Shown here: in pieces, positions 1-5,456 of the stretch | Numbering within the stretch: position 1 is the first letter of the stretch | Layout: each line of letters begins with the position of its first letter | Source: Lachnospiraceae bacterium | GTDB lineage: Bacteria > Bacillota_A > Clostridia > Lachnospirales > Lachnospiraceae | Assembly: GCA_017464045.1 (NCBI GenBank) | Contig: JAFUEG010000202.1 | Span: 1 to 12,383 of the forward strand | DNA: 12,383 nucleotides | Direction of reading: 5' to 3' | Position numbers and translations under genes: made by a program | The notes under the pieces: model-generated | What the model saw: only the letters and a program-made list of their open reading frames with translations | What the model was told of the DNA's origin: nothing | Database searches by the model: none

Positions 1-468
1 GAAAAGGCTCAAGAGCTTATACTTAATTTCAATACTTACTTAAGGAAAAATTTTACTGCGATAGCAAAGGATAATACCATTCCTTTTACAGAAGAATTAG
101 AACATACAAGAGCATATCTTGCCGTAGAAAGCGTACGTTTTGAGGATAAGCTTTTTGTAGAGTATGATACTCCTTATACCAATTTCCGCATACCTCCTCT
201 TACGCTTCAGCCTATAGTAGAAAATGCAGTTAAGCACGGTATAGATCCCGAGCTTGAACCACTTCACATAACAATTCGCACAAGAGAATCAGAAAACGGC
301 AGTGAGATTGAAGTATCAGATAATGGTCCCGGCTTTACAGGTGACGAAAACAACGAACCTCATATCGCCCTTGCAAATATAAAAGAAAGACTTGAATTAA
401 TGTGCAACGGAAAGCTATTAATTGAATCAAATGAAAGTGGTGGAACAAGCGTGACTATTAAGGTTTAA
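1..468 (+). CDS. Sensor histidine kinase of the LytS/YesM type, C-terminal part (5' end outside window)
   Basis: The open frame runs from base 1 to a TAA at 466-468 and gives 155 residues. It covers the end of the His_kinase dimerisation/phosphoacceptor domain (the EELEHTRAYLAVESVRFEDKL region, typical of YesM/LytS kinases) and then the HATPase domain. The ATP-binding N-box is LQPIVENAVKHGI, the G1 box is SDNGPGF, and a G2-like ALANIKERLELM is followed by the final GGTSVTIKV strand. The phosphoacceptor histidine and all sensor or membrane segments lie upstream of the window. Such kinases phosphorylate LytTR- or AraC-type response regulators. No regulator follows here, because the gene ends in a terminator at 600-636, so a partner would have to lie upstream or elsewhere. 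The stimulus cannot be inferred from this fragment. Confidence 0.93.
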   Translation, partial: EKAQELILNFNTYLRKNFTAIAKDNTIPFTEELEHTRAYLAVESVRFEDKLFVEYDTPYTNFRIPPLTLQPIVENAVKHGIDPELEPLHITIRTRESENGSEIEVSDNGPGFTGDENNEPHIALANIKERLELMCNGKLLIESNESGGTSVTIKV

Positions 469-599
469 ATATTTAGTTTACATTTTTACAATTAATAATT
501 ATTAATCTAATGATATGATATTATCTATTTTAAAACAGCACATAGTATATCCAATTATTAATTATCCATAATACATATTAGTATTGTTGCATGCAATAA

Positions 600-636
600 A
601 AATAAAAAGTGTGCCATTTTGGCACACTTTTTATTT
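600..636 (+). terminator. Rho-independent terminator after the histidine kinase
   Basis: A perfect 16-bp stem (600-615 with 621-636) has the core AAAAAGTGTGCC / GGCACACTTTTT and a 5-base ATTTT loop. The T-rich 3' arm fits termination of the plus-strand kinase transcript, which stops 132 bases earlier. The A-rich 5' arm means it could also work on the minus strand and isolate the kinase from anything arriving from the repeat array. The AT-rich DNA between the stop codon and this stem (469-599) contains only short AT palindromes, with no gene or other signal that I can support. Confidence 0.9.
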
Positions 637-665
637 AAATTAATTGATCAGTTTCAAGTCATCAT

Positions 666-1085
666 ATTATTACCTATAAACCATATCAATTTGATAATTT
701 TATAGGTAATTTCCAAGACTCATATGCTTGTAGTTTGATGATTTTACCTATAATATATATGACAAACTGTACTCTTATAGGTAATTTTCAAAGTCAAACT
801 GCTTATCATCTGATATTTTTACCTATAAGACCACTTGTAATCTGCAACCTTATAGGTAAATCACAAACTTCGACCGCTTGTAATCTGATATTTTTACCTA
901 TAAGACCACTTGTAATCTGCTATCTTATAGGTAAATCACAAACTTCGATCGCTTGTAATATTATTTTTTTACCTGTAAGACATCCTATAATCTGCTCTTT
1001 TATAGGTAAATTACAAATCCATCTACTTGTTCTCTCTCTTTTTTACCTATAAGTTCATGTCCAAACCACACTCTTATAGGAAATT
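666..1085. repeat. Array of six ~75-bp units with alternating inverted 8-bp half-sites
   Basis: The sequence TACCTATA starts at 671, 745, 820, 895, 970 (as TACCTGTA) and 1044. Its reverse complement TATAGGTA starts at 701, 776, 851, 926, 1001 and 1075 (as TATAGGAA). The starts alternate with spacings of 30-31 and 43-44 bases, a 74-75 base period. Ten of the twelve half-sites are exact, while the DNA between them drifts. Units 3 and 4 are almost identical, and the outer units are diverged. A second motif, CTTGTAATCTG, recurs in both the short and the long linkers of the central units, so each unit may itself derive from two older half-units. Flanking bases extend the half-sites to about TTTACCTATAAG / CTTATAGGTAAA, giving 10-12 bp stems with loops of about 20 bases. 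The array lies between a plus-strand and a minus-strand gene that converge on it. Its function is unknown. Confidence 0.93.
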
Positions 1086-1134
1086 ATATCAATACACCAA
1101 TTCAATAAATAGAAATCCATATCCTCAAACACAA

Positions 1135-1149
1135 ATACGCGAAGCGTAT
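1135..1149. repeat. Small perfect hairpin next to the 124-bp palindrome
   Basis: ATACGC (1135-1140) and GCGTAT (1144-1149) form a 6-bp stem with a GAA loop. It touches the outer end of the long palindrome at 1148-1271. It may be part of the same structured region. Nothing else can be said of it. Confidence 0.5.
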
Positions 1150-1271
1150 CGGTTGTATATGTGTATAGAAAGTGAGTACCGAAAAGTTGCTAAGCAAAGC
1201 GTTAAGCGTCAGCGTGCTTTGCGAGTAACTATTTCGGTACTCACTTTTTTATACCATCATATACAACCGAT
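1148..1271. repeat. 124-bp imperfect palindrome, terminator-like, 25 bp beyond the symporter stop
   Basis: The outer arms are perfect over 14 bp (1148-1161, ATCGGTTGTATATG, with 1258-1271). A second arm pairs AGTGAGTACCGAAA (1171-1184) with TTTCGGTACTCACT (1232-1245, with a one-base offset). The apex pairs GCAAAGC (1194-1200) with GCTTTGC (1216-1222). On the plus strand the middle arm is followed by a run of T (1245-1250), so the best terminator orientation is rightward. On the minus strand, the direction of the symporter, the following T run is only three bases. It probably serves as a two-way transcription barrier between converging units, but a palindromic mobile element is also possible. 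No convincing target-site duplication is visible. Confidence 0.75.
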
Positions 1272-1296
1272 CATCTGTCATAGATTTTGTCAGCAT

Positions 1297-2814
1297 CTAT
1301 TTATCGGTAGGAATTTCGTCTTTTATATAGCAGGAAAATACATCATCAACCTTTTCCTTCTTAAGCTTTGGAGTGATTACGCTTATAACAGGTACGATTA
1401 CAAGACCTGCAAGCATTGCAAAAGCTCCACAGTTAATAGGTGACTGTAAAACTTCAGGGAAGCTTGGACGCCAGAATAAGTTGGCTGTCATAATACCGGC
1501 ACCGAAGATAAAGTTTACAACAACTGCAAGCTTGGTAACACCCTTCCAATAAAGGCTGTAGATAAACGGTGCAAGAAATGCTCCCGCAAGTGCTCCCCAT
1601 GAAACACCCATGAGCTGAGCGATAAATGTAACATTATTCTTATACTGTATAACTGCTATAACCGCTGAAATTGCTATAAATATAACTATGAAGACTCTCA
1701 TGATAAGAACCATAGTCTTATCCTTTGGCTTCTTGATAATTGTATCCTTGATAAGGTCAAGCGTAAGAGTTGAGCTTGAAGTAAGTACGAGTGATGAAAG
1801 TGTGGACATGGAAGCTGAAAGTACAAGGATTACAACTACTGATATAAGGAATGGTGAAAGCTTCTCAATCATTCCCGGAATAATTGCATCAAAGCCCTTG
1901 CCGGCCACATCAACACCGCTTATTCTTCCGAAGCCGCCGAGGAAATAACATCCACCGGCTACGATAAGCGCAAATATAGTTGATATAACTGTTCCTGTCT
2001 GAACTGACTTCTCACTCTTAATCGCATAGAACTTCTGAACCATCTGTGGAAGTCCCCATGTACCGAGTGAAGTAAGAATTACTACACACAAAAGTCCAAA
2101 AGGATCCGGTCCAAAAAATGAGTTAAACACACCCGGTGTCTCTGATACAGCTGGGTCTGTTACATTTGCAAGCTCATTTAAGGATGCCATAAATCCACCA
2201 TGTGAATTAAGTACTGCTGCTATAACCGCAACTATACCAACAAGCATTATAATACCCTGTATAAAATCATTTATGGCAGTAGCCATATATCCGCCAACGA
2301 TAACATATACTCCCGTAAGGATTGCCATAGCAACTATACAAACGGTATAGTCGATATTAAATGCCATACCGAAAAGTCTTGAAAGACCGTTGTAAAGGGA
2401 GGCAGTATATGGGATAAGGAAGATAAATACTATAAGTGATGCAAATATCTTAAGTCCCTTTGAATCAAATCTGTTTCCGAAGAAATCAGGCATTGTAGCA
2501 CTGTGCAGGTGCTGTGTCATGATTCTTGTTCTTCTACCTAGGATAGCCCATGCAAGAAGCGAACCGATAATCGCATTTCCAAGTCCTATCCATGTTGATG
2601 CAAGACCAAACTTCCATCCGAACTGTCCGGCATATCCTACAAATATAACCGCTGAAAAATATGAGGTTCCGTAAGCAAATGCGGTAAGCCATGGGCCTAC
2701 ATTTCTTCCACCTAATACGAAACCGCTTACATCTGTTGCATGCTTTCTGCAGTATACTCCGACTCCTATCATAACACCGAAGAATAATACAAGCATAAGT
2801 ACCTTTGTTACCAT
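1297..2814 (-). CDS. Sodium:solute symporter (SSS family, PutP-like)
   Basis: The product is a 505-residue integral membrane transporter that would import a small solute with Na+. It carries the family hallmark GGRNVGPWLTAFAYGTSYFS near residues 35-54 (TM1 region) and about 13 hydrophobic segments. The stretch SASMSTLSSLVLTSSSTL, around residues 333-350, matches the TM8 segment of PutP that holds the conserved Ser/Thr pair of the second sodium site. The length is normal for proline/pantothenate-type members. I chose the ATG at 2812-2814 because GAGAGG sits 8 bases upstream. An in-frame ATG at 2854-2856 would add 14 polar residues (from MTIRFAQF) and has no good ribosome binding site. The substrate is not determinable: proline, pantothenate or another small organic solute is possible, and no metabolic gene lies beside it. 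It is transcribed alone from a promoter near 2937-2965. Confidence 0.92.
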   Translation of the reverse strand: MVTKVLMLVLFFGVMIGVGVYCRKHATDVSGFVLGGRNVGPWLTAFAYGTSYFSAVIFVGYAGQFGWKFGLASTWIGLGNAIIGSLLAWAILGRRTRIMTQHLHSATMPDFFGNRFDSKGLKIFASLIVFIFLIPYTASLYNGLSRLFGMAFNIDYTVCIVAMAILTGVYVIVGGYMATAINDFIQGIIMLVGIVAVIAAVLNSHGGFMASLNELANVTDPAVSETPGVFNSFFGPDPFGLLCVVILTSLGTWGLPQMVQKFYAIKSEKSVQTGTVISTIFALIVAGGCYFLGGFGRISGVDVAGKGFDAIIPGMIEKLSPFLISVVVILVLSASMSTLSSLVLTSSSTLTLDLIKDTIIKKPKDKTMVLIMRVFIVIFIAISAVIAVIQYKNNVTFIAQLMGVSWGALAGAFLAPFIYSLYWKGVTKLAVVVNFIFGAGIMTANLFWRPSFPEVLQSPINCGAFAMLAGLVIVPVISVITPKLKKEKVDDVFSCYIKDEIPTDK

Positions 2815-2822
2815 TGTTTTTA

Positions 2823-2828
2823 CCTCTC
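2823..2828 (-). promoter_or_regulatory. Ribosome binding site that sets the symporter start
   Basis: GAGAGG on the minus strand ends 8 bases before the ATG at 2812-2814. It supports that start over the in-frame upstream ATG at 2854-2856. Confidence 0.7.
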
Positions 2829-2891
2829 TTATAAATTGTGCAAATCTTATTGTCACTTTAAAATATATAAATCATAAAATAATTTATTATT

Positions 2892-2916
2892 ACGTTATTG
2901 CGTTACGCTTTAACGT
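2892..2916 (-). promoter_or_regulatory. Hyphenated dyad in the symporter leader
   Basis: ACGTTA (2892-2897) and GCG (2900-2902) are mirrored by CGC (2906-2908) and TAACGT (2911-2916). Both pairs share one centre at 2904 and are separated by TT spacers. The dyad lies about 15-40 bases downstream of the predicted transcription start, as an operator or a leader RNA hairpin would. A second, overlapping dyad uses GTTAC (2902-2906) and GTAAC (2923-2927), with TTTA/TAAA inside, so the two structures exclude each other. No regulator is identified. Confidence 0.4.
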
Positions 2917-2936
2917 GCTAAAGTAACAACATATCA

Positions 2937-2965
2937 ATTATGCCACAACCCACCTCATATGTCAA
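2937..2965 (-). promoter_or_regulatory. Sigma-A promoter for the symporter
   Basis: On the minus strand a perfect -35 TTGACA (2960-2965) is followed, after exactly 17 bp, by the -10 CATAAT (2937-2942). The start of transcription would be near 2930, leaving a leader of about 115 bases. The promoter sits just downstream of the nitroreductase terminator, so the symporter is its own transcription unit. Confidence 0.75.
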
Positions 2966-2970
2966 CAACC

Positions 2971-3004
2971 AAAAACAGCCGGTCGTTTTTGACCGGCTGT
3001 TTTT
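2971..3004 (-). terminator. Rho-independent terminator after the nitroreductase
   Basis: A perfect 14-bp stem (2971-2984 with 2991-3004) has the GC-rich core CAGCCGGTC / GACCGGCTG, a 6-base loop, and A and T runs on its two arms. It begins three bases past the stop codon of the nitroreductase gene on the minus strand and could act in both directions. Confidence 0.92.
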
Positions 3005-3007
3005 TTA

Positions 3008-3550
3008 TTAAATGAATGTAAGTAAATCGTCAACCTCTTTACGTGGTGTAGGAGCAACCTCTGCCTCCGGATATCCGATAGGAATAAGCGCTGCCACAGT
3101 CTTACCCTCTTCAAGTCCGATAATCTCTGCCACCTTAGCATCATCAAATATTCCGAGTATAACACTTCCTACTCCCTTTTCATGAGCTGCAAGGCAAAAT
3201 GTCTGTGCTGCAATTCCTGCATCAAACATCTCCCAGCCTGCTCCCTTGCTGGTGCTAAAGCTTCCATCTCTCTCATAACCACATCTTTTATTAATCTGTG
3301 CAACTATTACAAGCTTGTCACATTTGCTGATTATTCCGTTGTTATGTTCAAATCCCAGAGTAGCCTCGCTTGCTATCTTTTCCAAAAGTGCCTTATCCTC
3401 AACCACAATATAACGAATAGTCTGAGAATTCTTCCATGTAGGCGCCATACGTGCCACATCGATTATTTCCTTAATTGTTTCTCTGCTTACAGGCTCGTCC
3501 TTATAAGCTCTGATACTTCTTCTTGTCTTTATGCATTCTACTGCGTCCAT
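3008..3550 (-). CDS. Small FMN-dependent nitroreductase-family oxidoreductase
   Basis: The product is a 180-residue cytoplasmic flavoprotein of the nitroreductase superfamily, which uses NAD(P)H to reduce nitro compounds, quinones or other electron acceptors as a homodimer. Visible signatures are the N-terminal TRRSIRAY (residues 9-16), whose arginines contact the FMN phosphate, the APTWKNSQ segment (about 36-43), and the C-terminal half with FDAGIAAQTFCLAAHEKGVGS followed by IPIGYPE before the end. The length is typical of the short clostridial forms. The ATG at 3548-3550 has AAGGAG 11 bases upstream. It is monocistronic: a terminator follows directly and a candidate promoter at 3627-3655 is divergent from rnpB. 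The physiological substrate cannot be read from the sequence. Confidence 0.93.
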   Translation of the reverse strand: MDAVECIKTRRSIRAYKDEPVSRETIKEIIDVARMAPTWKNSQTIRYIVVEDKALLEKIASEATLGFEHNNGIISKCDKLVIVAQINKRCGYERDGSFSTSKGAGWEMFDAGIAAQTFCLAAHEKGVGSVILGIFDDAKVAEIIGLEEGKTVAALIPIGYPEAEVAPTPRKEVDDLLTFI

Positions 3551-3626
3551 ATTATTAAATTCTCCTTCTCATATCTTTTATTTTTTAAAGACTGTAATAC
3601 GTCTTATAAAATCATTATTTATTATT

Positions 3627-3655
3627 AAATTATTATCCCCCTATTCATCTGACAA
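3627..3655 (-). promoter_or_regulatory. Candidate promoter for the nitroreductase
   Basis: On the minus strand TTGTCA (3650-3655), 17 bp, then TAATTT (3627-3632) fits sigma-A. It is divergent from the rnpB promoter, with the two -35 boxes only 27 bp apart. The AT-rich DNA makes chance matches likely, so this is a moderate call. Confidence 0.4.
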
Positions 3656-3682
3656 ATAAAAATTTATATACATTTTATTAAC

Positions 3683-3711
3683 TTGAAATAAAATAAAATC
3701 TATGCTAATCT
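3683..3711 (+). promoter_or_regulatory. Promoter of rnpB
   Basis: TTGAAA (3683-3688), a 17-bp spacer and TAATCT (3706-3711) place the transcription start at about 3718-3719. This coincides with the first paired base of the RNase P RNA P1 helix, an independent check on both calls. Confidence 0.7.
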
Positions 3712-3718
3712 AACTTAG

Positions 3719-4059
3719 GTGTAAGTCAGATGAGTGGTTGCGGCTGCATATATGCAGGTGAGGAAAGTCCGGGCTTCATAGGGCAGGATGCCGGATAACG
3801 TCCGGTGGAGGTAACTCCCAGGCCAGTGCAACAGAAATCAACCGCCGATTTAATCGGTAAGGGTGGAAAGGCGAGGTAAGAGCTCACCGCTGGACCGGTA
3901 ACGGGACAGGCTCTGTAAACCCCATCCGAAGCAAGGTCAAACATAAGACTATACGGCTGCCCGTCGTGTCTTTAGGTAGACCGCTTGAGCCTTATGGCAA
4001 CATAAGGTCTAGATAGATAATCACTCTCGACATAACCCGGCTTATAGTCTGGCTTACAC
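3719..4059 (+). ncRNA. rnpB: RNase P RNA (bacterial, class A-like)
   Basis: This is the catalytic RNA subunit of RNase P, which cleaves the 5' leader from precursor tRNAs together with the RnpA protein. The ends pair as helix P1: GTGTAAGTCAGA at 3719-3730 with TCTGGCTTACAC at 4048-4059, allowing one G-U type pair. The universally conserved 5' block GAGGAAAGTCCGGGC lies at 3760-3774 and pairs as P4 with the 3' block around ATAACCCGGCTTA (4032-4044). GGTGGAAAGGCGAGGTAAGAGCTCACCG at about 3862-3889 is the specificity-domain P10-P12 region, and the ACAGAAA block is near 3830. The length of about 341 bases is normal. Type A rather than Bacillus-type B is inferred from the clostridial context. No strong terminator follows, only AT-only hairpins after 4060. 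Open frames within it are not genes. Confidence 0.97.
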
Positions 4060-4177
4060 TAAAAATATAATCTTATATCATAATATATTTCAAAGAATAA
4101 CCAAATCTCCAATTTTAAACATATTCCTGACTACAACCAATTTCCTAATATTAAATTGTTATCTTATAATATTCTAT

Positions 4178-4918
4178 TTAACTAACCCCACGTCCAACAA
4201 GTCCGAATCTTATATTATGTCTGTTTATATCATTCCACATAATACAATGATCTATAATACTTATGGAAAGTCTCGGATACTTTGCTATGAGCTCATCACG
4301 ATGTACTATACCATCCATAACATCTCTGATTAAATCTCTCATACTAACCAGTATAACTTCATGCATATCATCTTCAAAAAGACCTATGATAAACTTACTC
4401 CTGCTCGGAAGCGTGTAATACATATCATAATATCTTTCAAAGATATCCTCACAATCCAGATTGTCACTTATCATCTCAAACACTTCAAACTTCTCCGAAT
4501 TAGGAATTCCCGCATGCCTTGCGGTAAGCATCTGACATTGAAGCTTCAGATCAACCGAATCATGCATATAATCACTAAATGTATCCAATCCGTAAGAGAA
4601 GAACACATCACGATACATCTCAAGGTGCATACGTTCCTTGTACTGGCTGTTGTCTAAAATCATCCACATTATATCATCAAAATTATCCGTCTCATCTCCG
4701 TAGATCAGAGTATATGTACAATAGACAACTATGGAAAGCATATAATCTTCTATATCGCTTTCACTTCCGGTAAAAAATCTAAGTGCCTTAAGCTTTGCCC
4801 CCAAACTCCTATAGTCATTCTCGCTAAGCTCCAAATCACTTATTATACGGATTTTTCTCATCTGTCCTTCAAAATACTTCTGCATCTGCAAAAGAGTTAT
4901 CTTACTACCTTCACTCAT
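4178..4918 (-). CDS. Unrecognised cytoplasmic protein, 246 residues
   Basis: I do not recognise this family. The protein starts MSEGSKITLLQMQKYF and ends IRFGLVGRGVS. It is acidic, rich in Asp, Met, Ile and Tyr, mostly helical in appearance, and has no signal peptide, clear membrane segment or nucleotide-binding motif. There are four scattered cysteines (about residues 67, 128, 156 and 225) but no CxxC pair, so a zinc site is not evident. Expression signals are strong: AAGGAGG lies 7 bases before the ATG, and a promoter at 5054-5082 gives a leader of about 130 bases. It is monocistronic, pointing at rnpB on one side and bounded by the 278-bp palindrome on the other. A genuine gene is likely given the length, ribosome binding site and codon use like its neighbours, but no function can be assigned. 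Confidence 0.85.
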   Translation of the reverse strand: MSEGSKITLLQMQKYFEGQMRKIRIISDLELSENDYRSLGAKLKALRFFTGSESDIEDYMLSIVVYCTYTLIYGDETDNFDDIMWMILDNSQYKERMHLEMYRDVFFSYGLDTFSDYMHDSVDLKLQCQMLTARHAGIPNSEKFEVFEMISDNLDCEDIFERYYDMYYTLPSRSKFIIGLFEDDMHEVILVSMRDLIRDVMDGIVHRDELIAKYPRLSISIIDHCIMWNDINRHNIRFGLVGRGVS

Positions 4919-5053
4919 AGGCCCTCCTCCTTTCGCCTATATATCACGTTCGACCAGTTATAGTAAAATAAGCTGTTATTACAAAATAGTCCCCCAACTA
5001 TGCTTCAGCTATATATATTAAATTGTAAATCACGCACATTTTAACTACTTAAT

Positions 5054-5082
5054 ATTATACATCATATATATCAATCTGTCAC
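5054..5082 (-). promoter_or_regulatory. Promoter for the 246-residue protein gene
   Basis: On the minus strand GTGACA (5077-5082), a 17-bp spacer and a perfect TATAAT (5054-5059) place the start near 5047. The leader to the ATG at 4918 is about 130 bases. I see no known riboswitch in it. Upstream, at 5124-5144, there is a dyad with TTAGTAT and ATACTAA arms separated by 7 bases that could be a regulator site. Confidence 0.7.
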
Positions 5083-5171
5083 TAAACTTTTTCACACAAA
5101 AAAATTTTTTATAGAGAGATATGTTAGTATTATTAAGATACTAAGTGTATCATTTAAAAAGGAATTATATA

Positions 5172-5449
5172 ATGAGGTGTGAGCCTTGTCACAAAAAAGG
5201 TTATCGCACATCATAAAAACAGGTCTATATGTTAGCATTTAGTCCGATTTGCGTTAAATCAAAAGCAAAAATTCGCATATAAGTGCGTTAAAAAAATCGA
5301 ACTGTTTGAGCGTAGCGAGTTTTCGATTTTTAGCACTTATAAAGAATTGAGCGATTTGATTTAGCAAATTGATGACTAGCTAACATATAGACCTGTTTTT
5401 TATGATGTGCTTTAACTTTAGTATATATGTGACAAGACTCACACCTCAT
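5172..5449. repeat. 278-bp imperfect palindrome between asnB and the 246-residue protein gene
   Basis: The outer arms at 5172-5193 and 5428-5449 (ATGAGGTGTGAG / CTCACACCTCAT) match over 22 bp with one mismatch. The next arms, 5206-5236 (GCACATCATAAAAACAGGTC and on to GTTAGC) and 5379-5410, match with a single-base bulge. Inside these, 5237-5290 and 5330-5378 pair with several interruptions, down to a core hairpin at 5291-5331 with apex GAGCGTAGCGAG. The whole forms one long cruciform or RNA rod. No protein is encoded. The gene-free stretch 4919-5456 consists of this element plus the promoter and leader at 4919-5082. It resembles a miniature palindromic element that has settled just after a gene, but no target-site duplication is clear. 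Confidence 0.85.
5291..5331 (-). terminator. Core hairpin of the palindrome, likely terminator for asnB
   Basis: On the minus strand the stem AAAAATCGAAAACT pairs with AGTTCGATTTTTTT around a short GC-containing apex, and it ends in seven T. It lies about 125 bases past the asnB stop codon. The opposite strand has a run of five T, so weaker activity in that direction is possible. Confidence 0.65.
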
Positions 5450-5456
5450 GACACAA

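Noticed and set aside
735..1052. A 105-codon plus-strand open frame with a 25-residue repeat (FLPIRPLVIC-like)
   Set aside because: It exists because the repeat period of 75 bp is a multiple of three and the units lack stops in this frame. There is no ribosome binding site before the ATG, and the drift between units does not favour synonymous changes.
666..1085. CRISPR array
   Set aside because: The segments between conserved motifs are related to each other, the motif alternates in orientation with two different spacings, and no cas gene is present.
666..1085. Type III toxin-antitoxin RNA repeats (ToxI-like)
   Set aside because: The half-unit length is superficially similar, but no ToxN/CptN/TenpN-type toxin gene follows; the next gene is a convergent transporter.
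2962..3165. Minus-strand 67-codon frame rich in Arg and Leu
   Set aside because: It overlaps the nitroreductase end in another frame and runs through the terminator hairpin, with no ribosome binding site.
3726..3944. Minus-strand open frame of 72 codons
   Set aside because: It lies wholly inside the RNase P RNA gene on the opposite strand and is an artefact of that conserved RNA sequence.
4060..4177. Terminator between rnpB and the convergent unknown gene
   Set aside because: Only stems made entirely of A-T pairs are visible, and they are too weak to call a Rho-independent terminator in either direction.
4919..5047. Riboswitch in the leader of the unknown gene
   Set aside because: No conserved core of a known class (T-box, SAM, TPP, FMN, cobalamin, purine, glycine and others) is recognisable by eye. 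A covariance-model search would settle it.
5172..5216. Plus-strand 14-codon frame (MRCEPCHKKGYRTS) with AAAAAGGAA upstream
   Set aside because: The codons are the outer arm of the palindrome, there is no clear plus-strand promoter, and the length is within chance. It would need ribosome profiling to be taken seriously.
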